A stretch of DNA of 64,000 nt from Gentiana macrophylla (lineage: Eukaryota; Streptophyta; Magnoliopsida; Gentianales; Gentianaceae). The notes beneath the pieces are model-generated. The model had not been told where the DNA came from. It did not search any database and worked only from the letters and a program-made list of their open reading frames with translations. Position 1 is the first letter of the stretch; every line of letters begins with the position of its first letter. The stretch spans positions 94,690,316 through 94,754,315 of the forward strand of contig CM047810.1 of NCBI GenBank assembly GCA_026214975.1, written 5' to 3'. The translations under genes were made by a program, and so were the position numbers. Positions 33,866 to 46,306 of the stretch are shown here, one piece after another.

Positions 33866-34862
33866 TACTGTGTAAGGAATCGGGTCGGGACCCGTCCCGT
33901 AACCTTCATACCCGATCTCCACCCGACTGTGAATCGGGAATCTACTTTTCTCCCACTTCGCACTCTGTGATGAGTGTCGGGGACCGACAATCGGATAATC
34001 TAATGTTTCGGGATCCCGTCGGAGAAGATATCGAAAAAATATCATCAAAGATTTTTCACGACTTTTTTTTTTTGCAATTTTGAGTGAAGTTAGGAAAATT
34101 ATTACTTTTAAGTAGATTAATACTCACCTAACTCACAACAAAGACTTGTATAAATAAAAATTAAGCACCATTTTTAACTCTTAAATCATGATTGATTGTA
34201 AAATTGAATCTCATTCGCGACATCTTCAAACCGTCACATCACGCAAGTTGTTGCAATTTTGAGTGAAGTTAGGAAAATTATTACTTTCGTTAGTAGCATT
34301 AATACTCACCTAACTCACAACAAAGACTTGTATAAATAAAAATTAAGCACCATTTTTAACTCTTAAATCATGATTGATTGTAAGCTGAATCTCATTGCGA
34401 CATCTTCAGCCGTCTGTCACGCAAGTTCTTATTTAGCATTCTCAGATACAAAGTGATGAAGTGAATTGAGAAGTGATAAAATAGGAAAAAAGAAAATAAT
34501 TAAAGCTAGATTAATGTGATTGAATAAATTGACAACTCGAAAATGAAGAAGGAGAATTTTTTAGAGACGATTATTTATTCAATTTCTATGATGTAAAATA
34601 TTTTTCCCTAAAAAATAAATTTAATTATTTTAAAAAGATATTTTTCTGCCTAAAAATAAGAAAAATTATAAAAATAATTATAATATATAAAAGTCGGTGC
34701 GGATCGGGATCCCGTCTGGTTTTCAAAGATATATACCGAATCCCATCCCGGCTGAGTTGGGTCGGGAAGTTTCCCGAAGAAATTCGGGTTGGGAAAAGTC
34801 GGGTCGGCTTCGGGTCGGGATTCGGGATGGGTCGGGAGTATGGGATTTTTTGCCAGCCCTGT
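33866..34862. mobile_element. hAT-like non-autonomous element, about 1 kb
   Basis: The right end on the other strand is CAGGGCTGGCAAAAAATCCC followed by dense CCCGACCC repeats. The left end carries GGAATCGGGTCGGGACCCG. CAGGG(C/A)TGGCAA..CGGGTCGGG is a familiar terminus of plant hAT derivatives. No transposase frame; the middle is AT-rich and contains a 179-bp tandem duplication. I could not find a clean 8-bp target duplication (left ATTTGTTT versus right TGTTTGTT). Confidence 0.5.
34072..34428. repeat. tandem duplication, 179-bp unit x2
   Basis: Units start at 34072 and 34251 with TTGCAATTTTGAGTGAAGTT and run to ACGCAAGTT. The copies differ by a handful of bases. Inside the hAT-like element. 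Confidence 0.95.
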
Positions 34863-35888
34863 GTTTGTTCCATAAACTAGTTTATTATAAATATTAAAAA
34901 TTTAGATTAATGTCATCAATTTTAAGCAAAAATTCAATTATCATTCTGGTATATTTTAGCGGCATGTATTTTACTAAATTCTAAACTCTTTTTTTTTGAA
35001 AGTAGCTAAATTCTAAACTATTTAATCTACCTTGGATTACCTTATAAAGTTGCTAAACCGACGAACGACGAAAATTGCACCGCCGTTTGCTCCAATGTGC
35101 TGCTTCCACGTCTTGCCTTCCACTACCCCTTTTCCCACCGCCTCACTCACTTTCCTCTTCATCATCTTCTCTCAGCCGCCCTCATTAACTACAATTTCTT
35201 CTTCACCAAATTCGTATCTACTCCCTTTGATCTTAGCCTGTTCACCACCACTATTCCATCTTCATATTTTCTCGCCATATGCAATATGTCTAGCCGAGGA
35301 ATCATGATGCACCTCCTCAATCTCACAAAATCTTTTCGCCTACAAACCACCGCCCATTTTTTCACAAAACACTACCCATTGTCGTCGCTCCACCGCCTTT
35401 GATACCGATCATGTATTATCTACATAGTGGTGTCTTCGGTAAAAGGCTATGACGAAGATAATCAAATTCGATTGAGATTTCCAGACTCGTATCTTGGTTG
35501 GGCAAACCTAGATCCACTAACCTTTCTTTTAGGGTTGGTGTTCTTTTTTGCAACCATGGGGTGTGGAATCGGTAATCTAAGGAGGCTGTGTTGATATTTC
35601 ATTCTCATCTTGTTTCTGAGCCGATGGTTTCCGGCAATTGAGAATATCCGACCCGTAGCTTGGCGGGGCAACACCCAGATTGTTTGCGAGCTTCTAGCAT
35701 TAGGAGCAATTGGGCGTTTGCAACCATGGCGGGGTCTTGTTCTATGTTGCATGTATAATCTCAGATCCGAGCCTATTTTTTTCACAGTTTGCCTTCAGTT
35801 GGTGGTTTGATTTTCTTGATAACAAGATTTGTCATTTTTTTATGTTTACTATAAATTTTCCTGCAGTATTAACCAATTTTTTATGCAG
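34863..35888. other. no gene assigned
   Basis: A CT-rich stretch at 35085-35330 reads open in two frames (35032-35307, 35097-35402) but matches nothing I know. It may be pseudogenic or decayed promoter/leader sequence of the NUP107 fragment that follows. Confidence 0.4.
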
Positions 35889-37245
35889 GAAATGAAGAAA
35901 TACCAGAAGATATTGTCCTGGTGATGAGTCCTTTTAGCAAAGCATTTGCAACTACTTGGTCCATTCCATAATCCTATGATTTTTAATATATGAATATTGT
36001 GTTCTCTGTTTTGCTTTGTTGCAGTTTCCTACAACTTCGCATCTCTGAGGCTCACAATTTGTGGCGCAGGATGATACAAAGACAATGATGTCTTCGCATT
36101 GTTCAATGGCTTGAGGGTTTAGCATCCAAGGCCCTTGATTTTGATAATAAAGTAATGACTTTAGAAATATGCATTTGAATTTGGATTCTATCTTTCTGTC
36201 TTTTTGTCTTTTTGTCTAGGCTCTTTTATTTATTCTTTCAGGTAGACAAACTCCATTAGACCATCATTTCCTCTCTCTTGTGATCGTCATGTTAACCTCC
36301 GATTTATGTTGGTGCAGCCATCTTAAACTTGTATTTAAAGTAGGCCTCATTTTGATAGGAAAGACGAGCCTTGTTAGTGTTCTGATATGCTCCTGTATAC
36401 TCTTCACCCTTGTAGCTTAAAACTGGAAGCCTTGAAGTTGAATACAGGGTGCTTAGCTTTATTTTAAGTATTTGTGTTTTTTGTCTCGGTTTTTTATGTA
36501 CTTCTGAGAGGTTCCTACCCTGTTTCTTTTTATGTGTGTGTGATGATAATTGCCTGCCGATTCAACCATGTATTGCTCTTTTTTCTTTACACGATTAAAG
36601 TTTAGTTCATTTGTATTAATATATTTGAGAGCGAGAATCTGATCTTTGTCGGTTTATATGTAGTTCTCTTAATATTTTTAGGGCTCTTGCCTTTCTTCAC
36701 CAGATTTGTTCATTACTTGGTTGAATTGCTTGCCTTTAATTTTTCCTAAATTTTCTATGGGAGAGTTCCTTTTTCACCTGATTTATTCTCGACCGGATTT
36801 GACCAAATAAGTCGACTTTTCAAAAGCTCGGGAAGGTCCATTGTTGGAAGGTGTACTTTGTATATTCAAAAGGAAAAAATCACAGTCTTCTTGTTTGAGG
36901 ATGGATTACGTTTTATGATGGCCTTAGATGCATTATTTTTTTCTTCTAATTGGATATTAAGATGTAAACGGCGCATTTCTTGCCTAAATATCATGTTAGT
37001 GTACTTGTCTATTTAAAATCACTATGAGAATGTATTTTGTATATTTAAAGCATCGAGATCCACTAATTTGCTTCATTGCAGTTCGAGGTTCTCATGTCGG
37101 TACTTATCTCCCTAAATGAATTTGGCATCATATCGAGCGATCATTAAAGAAAGGACTTCCAAATCCAAGGACAGTTCATCACTTGGATTTTGATGCCGCC
37201 ACACGCCTTGAACATGCTCAAGTGACTACCTCATGACAAAGTATA
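35889..37245 (+). pseudogene. NUP107: nucleoporin NUP107 gene fragment, unprocessed, with stops
   Basis: Three exon-like blocks, still separated by intron-like sequence, match the middle of plant NUP107, a scaffold protein of the nuclear pore Y-complex. Block 1 (35889-35960) reads GNEEIPEDIVL. Block 2 (36025-36151, after TTGCAG) reads TSHL then QFVAQDD and, after a frameshift, CLRIVQWLEGLASKALDF. Block 3 (37082-37245, after TTGCAG) reads VRGSHVGTYLPK, then IWHH and HHLDFDAATR, LEHAQ and, after another shift, LPHDK. TGA stops sit inside blocks 2 (36086-36088, CLRIVQ frame) and 3 (37117-37119). No earlier or later exons are found nearby. Introns are kept, so it is a gene piece moved or left behind at DNA level, not a retrocopy. 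Confidence 0.82.
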
Positions 37246-39900
37246 TTCTTTCTAACACCTACCTCTTGGATTATTCTGCATTGGATATTTTTGCTTTATT
37301 AACAACTTACCTTGATTTTCTTGGGTATAATTTGATATGCTTGAGGTAAAGTGATTCGCATATATTCGGATCTTTTATCTTCGGTTTTCTAATTACAACC
37401 TGGTCATTCTTAGGTTTCAATGCTTTTGTGATTCAATGTGCTCTTTATGTACAAGATTTATAGTCTCTTTTTTTTTCCTTTTTTTTTTTTTTTGGGCTTG
37501 AAGATTTCCAATGAGTTGATTTTCTATTCATATTATTGCTTAGGCATTGCTTTTGTTTGTACTACGTACTTGCTTATCTAATCCCCAAACTCTCCTTCTT
37601 TGCTATTTATATGTGTAGCTAGACCATCATAATTGTTTCTACCATAGATCCAAGGAGATAGAGATTTTCTGAGACTTTGCCTAGAAGAGAAATGAGAAGT
37701 ATGAAAAATAAATGGTATCTTTCATACATGGTTTCGTATTCATGATATTTTGATTTGGGCTTTTACACGTTCTTTCAATAGTTGTTTTTATCAATTTCTG
37801 TACAATTCTTTTGTTTCTATCTTCTTTTAACATGATTCTGAAACAATATTTTGGTTAAAATCTCGTTGAAGCCAGGGAATGAAATAAAGTGCAAAGTTCG
37901 AATGAATGCGAAATCAATTTGATTTGAATAACATGGAGATAAACGGATACTCGATAAAGTAGCATGTCAATTGTTGACTATTATTTTGCTCAAAACAATC
38001 CCACAAGTATCGCTAAAAAATGTGGACTCAACATTCATATATAATGATCAATTGTCAGTTTGTGTTTGGTTCCAAATTGTGTGTTGTTGAGGTAACGTAG
38101 TCGTCAACTTTCATTAGTTGGAAGCATGCTTAATCATTATATTCGATTTTACGCCTTCACCTTATTGTTCATGTACTGAATTATTTGTAGGAAAAAAGGT
38201 TTAGATGAAATCATAGTCAAAGGCATGGGGTAGGGCCATCAACAATACTGTAGCAATTGTTGAACTGATTAAGGTTTACTTTCACTCTACAAGTGTGAAT
38301 TTGAATATGCCATTCTGTTTTTCTTTCTTACCGGTCAAAATGCTTTGTTGGGTTTTCTGCAATGTAGAGAACAAAGAAGGATTGTTGGTCTTCTCCCAAT
38401 GAAGTCAATCACATCTCCAGACATAAGTGATGTTTGGGTTCCCCTGATGAAAGTCTTGCTGCCATAAGGACCATTGCAATTGTTTTCTAGAAAAATCATA
38501 ATGCTTTAGCTTACTTCTACATGTGATGATGTGCAGATGTTTGTTCCCCTTCACATTGCCAAAAGTAAAGTGTACTTTCAATCGTGACCTGGCACATCTT
38601 TCATTTTGTTGCTATACATTGGTTGTTAGTTTCTTTGGTTTGAATGTTCAATCATCATGGCGCGCTTTATTTGGTCGCGATCCTCTGCTCCAAATATCGT
38701 TGGTTTTTCTTTAATGTATTCACACCCACATGTATTTTTCAAGCCTGTGCTTTATGTATTTTTATGAATGCGCTTTCTGCTCTGCAGCCGATTCGTTTAG
38801 GAGGATCTTCACCTACCTCTCGAACAAAACAACAAAAAAACTGCAGGGGGGCACACCGCAAAAAAGCACGGTTACCCCCACCTAGTCTTTATTAAACCTT
38901 CAAAATCTATAGATGGCAACAAAAAAAAAAAATAGCTACACATTGTAGCTAAGGTGTTAGCCTGCTAGGTATTTAATCGTTTAAGTGGACAACAACAACA
39001 AAAACAACACAATGATAAGTAGTTATGGTGAGATCATTCTAATTTAATATTTCTATATTTAATTATTTACTACCAACATGTTCATATCAAGGTCGATTAT
39101 AAAATGTATACGCATGAGATGAGGCTATTCTTAATTGTTCTCCCTTTATTTCTAAAAAAAAAAAACTATATCATCATGTTTCGTGTACAAAATGCAATAC
39201 GATATTGTACAAATATTTAATTATCCAACAATTAGTAAGTGAATATTAATTTATTTTTTTAGAAAGCTTTTAAAGAATGTTGATGTACAAATATTTTTTA
39301 AGAATCTAAATCTAAGCTAAGTTGATCAATTAATATATAGATTTTTGTCCAGAAGGACAAAATTATCAAAAAATCGAGATAGAAGTAAACTATAATTTTA
39401 AAGTAATAATTGTGATGAAAATGTTACTTTTGTCTTTCCAGACCCATTTATTAATTTTTTTGTCCTTGTGACCCCTTCCCCCAATTAATATATTCATTAT
39501 ATTGTTTATAAAAAAATCACTTCATACAAATTTAACTTATTCAACATTCTTCCAAACTCCAAATAAACCCTTGCTTATGTTAAATCAAAGCAGAGCCAAA
39601 CTTTTCTATAGCTCTGTAAAGCTCTGAAAATTTTGCCTATTTTTTATTTATTAATGATTGTTCTCACTAGTAAAAATATTTGTCTATCCTATTTTATTCA
39701 AAAATACACAACATTCATCGTCTTCTTCACAAAATCCATTTTAAATTTAAACAACATATTATTAGAAAAATAAGACTTACATAAAAATATAATATCGAAT
39801 CATCAACGCTATTAATACTACACATTTGACAATTCTGTGGTCCATTTGAATATGAAATAATTGGCTTTTATTCTTATTTGATGTGTAAATTTTAACTTAA
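37246..39900. other. AT-rich sequence without recognised gene
   Basis: Low-complexity T-rich and A-rich tracts. Short frames at 38523-38714 and 38644-38895 have no recognisable motif. A GC-rich hairpin near 38846-38880 is described in the findings. Confidence 0.45.
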
Positions 39901-39904
39901 TATT

Positions 39905-40030
39905 TCTTAAATACATTGAATAAAATAGATTTTTTTTATTGTATGTGTAAAAGTAATATGAAGAATTTAAATACATTGAATAAAATAGTTTTTTAATATT
40001 GTAAGAATAAAAGTAATATGAAGAATTTAA
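39905..40030. repeat. tandem repeat, about 63-66 bp x2
   Basis: AAATACATTGAATAAAATAG followed by a T-run, ATTGTA and AAAAGTAATATGAAGAATTT, twice in a row. Confidence 0.85.
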
Positions 40031-40299
40031 TTTCATTTAGTTGACTATTACAGACAATATAAATGTTTAAGGAAATAGAGTTTAAAAAATACCCATTTGA
40101 AATCAAAAAATCAAAAAAAACATACCCATTTATTTTTCAATAAAAAATAATTAAAAAACATTTCATATGAATTTAAGAAGCAAAAAGTGGCATGTTGACC
40201 AAGAAAATAATAAAACAAATACATGTGGCTAGTATATAGGCGTGCATTTTACATTATTCTTAAGGTGCCTTTGTCGCGCGTGAGAACATTGCATCTGAA

Positions 40300-41201
40300 A
40301 AAGGAGTAACTACATGACAGAAGGGTATTTTTGGTTAAATGCTCTGGTAGGAGCAAAGGTGCTCTGGCAATAGTGCTAGCCCATTGCATGGAGTACCGAT
40401 TCAGCTTCCATACCACATATAGGACAAAAGGGAGACGGGATCACATGTTGTTTGGCTAAAGAATCGTAAACGGAGAGATCATCGTGTTGCATACTCCACA
40501 ACAGAAAATTCCCCCGAGCTGGACCTTTTAAGGTCCATATCCTGCGTCAACTTATCGTTCACACTATCTGGATTATTAATGTTCTCTTTTTCTTGCAGTT
40601 GAAACACAAGCCTGCATAAACAGTATATATCCCTTTTGGATCATCTTTCCACACATAACTTTCTCGATCTTTTTCCTGTAGGCCTTTCCAAATGGAGTAA
40701 GCCTTACATATACCACGCCAAGTTGGAGAGCACCCTGTTTTGGGAAAGCCGTCAATTCCTTATATTTATGAGAAAGCACCTTGACCCAAAGGCTATCCTT
40801 TTGTTGCACCAATTGCCAAACCAATTTACCCAAAAATGCAAGGTTCATTTCGTATAATCTGCGTATTCCCGGTCCTCATTACTCTTTAGGCTTGCAAATT
40901 TTTCCCTATGAGGCAGTGTACATTTTTCGTGTATTCTCGTCATCCCCCCAAAGGAAATCCCTGCAAATGCGCTCCATTGAATAGAAGATTGACAAAGCGC
41001 GCTTTGGTGGTTTGCATTTGGTAGTAGGCTTGGATGGACAAGAAACTTTTGATGAGTATGGTCCTCCCCGCCTTGGACAGGGGCCTTTAACCACCATGAG
41101 GATAGCTTTGATATCATCTTATCGAACAACGACGTGAAATGGGATATCGTCATTGGATGATAAACAACCCTAGATAAGGACGTTGTATGTTGCATGGACA
41201 A
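40300..41201 (-). pseudogene. L1-type LINE ORF2 C-terminal fragment
   Basis: Minus-strand frames 41201-40845 and 40848-40576 read, in order: FDKMISKLSSWWLKAP, ICRDFLWGDDE, then MNLAFLGKLVWQLVQQKDSL and WVKVLSHKY. After more breaks comes a zinc-binding CPICGMEAESVLHAM (about 40430-40385). This is the region after the reverse transcriptase in plant non-LTR retrotransposons (zf-RVT family). The reverse transcriptase core and endonuclease are absent. The fragment stops at 41.2 kb, close to the solo LTR. Confidence 0.85.
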
Positions 41202-41264
41202 TGCCTTAGCTATATTAGCACGAGTGATAGCTCCTCGTATTTACATGTATTTAGTTGTGGTATC

Positions 41265-42660
41265 TCACAGAACATTTTATTTGTTTTGATGATGGTCATA
41301 CTAGTTTGTTATAATGAGTCCGAAATAAGTCTAATGAGTTAAAAATGGTTGTATAAGTTTTTCTTAGAGTCTGACATTTTGTATAAGTTCAGTCAGACAA
41401 GCACTGTACCAGACTGGTAGGGCAGCTCAGTTAAATGAGGAGTAGAAGACCAGCTGAGAAGATGGCCAAGGAACCAACACAGTGAAGTGAAGAACTTATG
41501 GACAGACTTATAACCAAGGAATCTGTGATGACCTTGGATAAGTCTAAGATATACCTTACAAGTGATGAAATCAATTTATTAAATATGGTGTACACTGATC
41601 TCACCCAAATCAATGATCAGTGAAGTATAAATATGCATTGGATATCAAGAATCAATGAAGAAAGAAAGACAAAGTAAAAACAGCAAAACGGCAAAGTAAA
41701 AAGTCTGGCAGCTGACTAAAAGTATTGACAGTGAAGTAAACCGCACGGGCGGCGAATAAATGATCAAAACAACCAAGTAAGCTGTTTTATGATTTCTGCA
41801 ACGTGATTAAATCAAAGATCGAGCAATTAATACAGAATCAATCAAGGACGGACTTTATGAAGAATGTTTGAAGAAAATCCGGATCACTGAAATCAAGGAA
41901 GAAACAAGGATTATTCTCCGCATTTAATAGCCAACGGACCAAAATTCAAAATCAAGAAATCATGGCTATAAATGGAAGACATTGACAGACAAAAGGAACA
42001 CATACACTTAACGAATGAAACATCAAGAACTCTAAGTGCTGAAATTCTGTCAATTTCAGAAGCCTTCTTTCTTAACTCAAAAGAAATATCCAGAAGATCA
42101 ATCTCAGAAAATAGAGCATCAAATCTACATCAAGTACTGAGTTTGATCAAGCCATTGTGAATCCAATTCACATCCAACTGAAGCAATTGAATCAGTCTGT
42201 CTGAGAAGGAATTGCAACCTTGTGTGATAGCTGCTGAAGGATTTGTTCTCAAGGAGCAGTGTGTGGAAGACTGAGTCACTGAAGCTTCTGTAGCCAGGGA
42301 GTGACAGTCTTGAGATTGTAAATCTTGTGTAGCCAAGGACAATCTTACTATTGTATTGGTGAAAAACAATAGTGAATTCCTCCAATCATCACTGGAGAAG
42401 GGTGGATTAAGGGATTACACCACCCTGAACCACTATAAGTTTTTGTGTTCAATTACTTACACCACCTTACTTTACAGCATTTACTTTCTGCAATTTATTT
42501 ACTTGTGTGTGCTTGGATAACCACTTTGAAATTAATTTTGGAAGGGTTTTTATCCGCTGCCCAAAAGCTTTTGTTTTTTGAAAAGTTTTTGAAACTTCAA
42601 TATAGCCATTCACGCCCCCCCCGCCCCACGATATATTTTCACCCTTCTCTGGGACCAACA
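41265..42660 (+). repeat. solo LTR of the SIRE-like copia family
   Basis: Aligns over its length with the LTR at 43493-44855: ACATTTT..GATGATGG..ACTAG near the start, AGTGAATTCCTCCAATCATCAC and GATTACACCACCCTGAACC later, end CTTCTCTGGGACCAACA. No primer site or gag follows it and no purine tract precedes it, so it is a solo LTR. Its first bases are mutated (CACAGAACATTTT instead of TGTTAGGAACATTTT), so the left edge is approximate. Flanks GTATC and ATATC may be a worn target duplication. Confidence 0.82.
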
Positions 42661-43492
42661 ATATCTACTATTATATAATCCTAATATAAGTTGTCATTTG
42701 ATTTGTGTTTAATCTTATTATTATACTGATGTGATTTAGGCCTTGCAATGCAAGGCCCTAGTAAGGCCCTCGGTATATATGTATTGTTTAAAACAGAAGA
42801 TTTAAATAGAAGACATAAAACTTGGTTTTTTAAATACATTCTAACCAATGCTTCTTTTAGCCTAGCATGACTAACTAATCTAACCAATGCTTTTTGGTTG
42901 GTCAATTTCATCCTTAATTTCTTCAATTATCTTTCTACTTATAGAGGTGAAAAAATTTGTTTCTGAGTCGGTAGTCTTGCCTTGGGCAGCCAGAGAAGAG
43001 CATCTACATTATCTAATGAAACAACAATTCTTGGAGTGCACGAGAAACAACATTATTTGATGCTTTCTTCTCCGAAAATCATTTATTTCATCACATGTAT
43101 ATGGCTTAAAGATAATAAACCTTCAAACAACTTCACCGTAGTATTTGTTAATACACAAAATAATTTTTTATCTAGAAGATTAGCCATATTGCTAAGAATA
43201 TTATACCAATTGCTCTATACATGAACAAGGCAATCACCTGGCGATTTCGTTCTTTGATGTATGCAAATCAACAACCTTACACCAGCAAAGAGAACGTTGA
43301 TTCCAAATCATGACATCATGTTTTTTATTGGTAGAAGAGCAACCTAAAGTGATTTGGTATGGCATTTACATAAACACTCCATTCAAACTTAGAAATCTCA
43401 ATAGCATGAGTTAAAAACCATGAACAAAATATATACAAAGGCATGAGGCATAGAAAACACAATGAATATCTAAAGCAATTAAAGATGCAAAT
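42661..43492. other. sequence between the two SIRE-like LTRs, no gene recognised
   Basis: Short frames only. A GGCCTTGCAATGCAAGGCC palindrome at about 42740-42758 is the only structured feature I see. Confidence 0.4.
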
Positions 43493-44855
43493 TGTTAGGA
43501 ACATTTTCTTATTTTGATGATGGCCGTACTAGCTTTTATAGCAAGCCTGAAATAAGTCTAAAAGAGCAGTAATGTTTGTATAGGCTTTACTTAGAAGTCT
43601 GACATGTTGTATAAGTTTAGTCAGACAGGCACTGTAATAGACTGGTAGAACGGCCCAATAAGGACTTTGGAGCAGCTCAGTGAAGACAGCCAAGGAACCA
43701 GCTCAGTGAAGTGATTACCTATGGGCTGACTTACAACGAATGAAGTCTGTGATGACCTTGGGTAAGTCTAAGACTTTTTAATATGGTGTACACTGATCTC
43801 ACCCAAATCCAGGATCAGTGAAGTACAAATATACATTGGGTATCAGGAATCAATGAAGAAGGAAAAACTGCAAACCGGCTAAAATAAAGTTCTACCGGCT
43901 GACGAAAGGAATAACGGTGAAGAGTATCTCAATGGTGAAGTAATGATCAGAACAGCCAAGTAAGTCAAATATGATACTCATGATATCTGCAATATAATTA
44001 AATCGAAGATCAAGCAATCAATTCATAATCAATCAAGGACGGATTTTATGATGAACGTTTGAAGAATATCCGGATCACCAAAATAAAGGAGGATTAAATC
44101 AAGCCAGAATCAACGATGATTCTGAGAAAATTAAAATAGCCAACGGAAGAATTTTTGAATCAAGGAAATCAAGGCTATAAATATAAGGCATTGACAGAAA
44201 TACAAAACAAGAATAACACACGCAGATAAATCAAAGTGCTGAAACTCTATCAATTTCACAAGCCTTCTTTTTGAACTGAAAAGATAAATTTAGCAGATCA
44301 AACTCAGAGAATAGAGCATCAAATCCACATCAAGTACTGAGTCTGATCATCCCTTTATGAATCCAATTCACAACAAATTGAAGCAATTGAATCAGATTGT
44401 GAGAAGGAATTGCACCCTTGAAGTGATAGCTGCTGAAAGATTTGTTCTCAAGGAACAGTGTGGAAGACTGAGTCACTAAAGCTTTTGTATCCAGAGAGTG
44501 ATAGTTTTGAGATTGTGAAGCTTGTGTAGGCAAGGACAATCATAACTATTGTATTGGTGAAATGCAATAGTGAATTCCTCCAATCATCACAGGAGAAGAG
44601 TAGATTAAGGGATTACACCACCCTGAACCACTATAAACCTTAGTGTTCATTTACTTTCTGCACTTTACTTTACAGCATTTCTTTACTGCATTTTATTTAT
44701 ACTCTGTGTGTGATTGAACTGCTTTGAAACAACTTTTAAGAATGGACTTATCCACTGCCCAAAAGCTTTTAAAATAAGAAAAGTTTTTGAAACTCCAGTA
44801 TGGTCATTCACCCTCCCCCCCTTTACTATACTTTCACACTTCTCTGGGACCAACA
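43493..44855 (+). repeat. 5' LTR of SIRE-like copia element
   Basis: 1363 bp, TGTTAGGAACATTTT..GGGACCAACA, followed two bases later by the primer site. CTATAAATATAAGG near 44173 is a likely TATA box. Confidence 0.92.
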
Positions 44856-44857
44856 AT

Positions 44858-44869
44858 TGGTATCGGAGC
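44858..44869 (+). other. primer binding site, initiator tRNA-Met (SIRE-like element)
   Basis: TGGTATCGGAGC, one mismatch to the canonical TGGTATCAGAGC. Confidence 0.9.
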
Positions 44870-44983
44870 AGTGTTCTTAGTATCAGACGCTGTTCGGATC
44901 TGAAATTTGGTAACAAGGAGATCACATACTTTCAAAGTAGTTTCAAATCTGTGTTTTATATATACATATGTTTGTTTGTGACT

Positions 44984-46306
44984 ATGGACTCTTTAAAATT
45001 CATGTCTAAAGTACCTGTATTCAATGTTAACAATTTTGATGAATATAAAATAAGAATGTTGTCTCATCTTGCAGCAACTCATAAGGAGATGCTGGATGTC
45101 ATCAATGATGGTCCCATCAAAATCACAACCGTGGAGACCTCAGGTCCAAACCAAGGAAATTCAATTGAAAAGCCTAAGAAGGATTGGACCAAGGATGATA
45201 GAAGAAGAGAAAATCTCGATTTTGTTGCAAAAGATATGATCTTGAAGACTCTAGACAGTAACATGTTCATGAGGATTAAATGCAAAACTGTAAAAGCTAT
45301 GTGGGATAAACTGGCTCTTGTCAATGAAGGATCAGACGCAATCAAAGAAAATAAACTATCTGTTTCAAAACTGAAGTTTGAAAACTTCAAAATAAAGACA
45401 AGTGAATCTGTGGATCAAATGGATAACAGATTCTCAAGCATCATCAGTGAACTGCAACAACTTGGTCACAAGTATCCACAAAAAGAAGTTTTCTTGAAAA
45501 TCTTGAGAGGTCTACCTGAAAGATGGAAGATCATCGCATTAGTGCTTAAAGACACGTTGGATCTTGCCAATACCGACACACTGACCTTAATGTCAAAATT
45601 GAAAGCTCAAGAATTCGAGTTGAACAATAAGGAAGGTGCACCAGCAGAGCCAAACAAGGCCAGTGCACTGGTAGCACCTTAGCATAGTAAATCAGTAGAG
45701 TCAACCAGCAAAGAGACTCAAGAACTAAAAAGCAAGTGGCATTGTTGATCAAAAAGTTTGACAGATTCAATAAGAGACATGGTAACAAGAAGCTCTTCAT
45801 CAAATAAAATGTCAAATTCAAGAAAAGACATGAAGAAAAAGGATGATGAATACAGATGCTTCAACTGCAAAAAGAAAGTACACTTCAAGGTTGATTGTCG
45901 AGAAGAAAAAGACAAAGATGAAGAAAAGAAGAAATACAAGTCATCAGACAGAAGAAAGAGCAAGAAAGCATTAAAAGCTGAAACCAGCAGTGAAAGTGTT
46001 GAAGTAGAATCATCTGATAATGACTCAGATGACGGTGAAGGCCTCAGCTAAGACAATGACAAATCATGTTTATGTCTAATGGCTAAGGAAATTGAAGAAA
46101 CAGAGGTACTATCTAGTTCATATTCCTCAAATGCATCCACACATAACACTGCACAATCTTCTATGTTCCCACTAGATTTTGCAAATCTAATTCAAAATCT
46201 CATGAGTAGATTTGAAGAAATTCAAACAGCTCATGAAATTCTGGAACAAGAATGCAATGATCTAAACGAGGAAAATAAAAGATTAAAGAAGAACTGGATA
46301 AGCTGA
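44984..46306 (+). pseudogene. SIRE-like copia Gag (frameshifted)
   Basis: Frame to 45682 starts MDSLKFMSKVPVFNVNNFDE and contains the copia gag domain (UBN2-type): MWDKLALVNEGSD, FENFKIKTSESVDQM, ILRGLPERWK and LMSKLKAQEFEL. After a stop at 45680 and a frameshift, 45758-46051 gives the zinc knuckle CFNCKKKVHFKVDC (CX2CX4HX4C, 45860-45901) followed by a Lys/Glu/Ser-rich tail. A stop at 46051, then 46079-46306 carries a coiled-coil stretch (RFEEIQTAHEILEQECNDLN). Three breaks make it inactive. It would form the particle shell. Confidence 0.9.

Noticed and set aside
35032..35402. Two overlapping plus frames of about 100 codons as a small gene
   Set aside because: The two frames are equally open because the stretch is CT-rich and stop-poor; no conserved motif and no clear start context.
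41265..44855. The two SIRE-like LTRs at 41265 and 43493 as the LTR pair of one short element
   Set aside because: The first has no primer site after it and there is no purine tract before the second; the second is followed by primer site and gag, so the first is a solo LTR.
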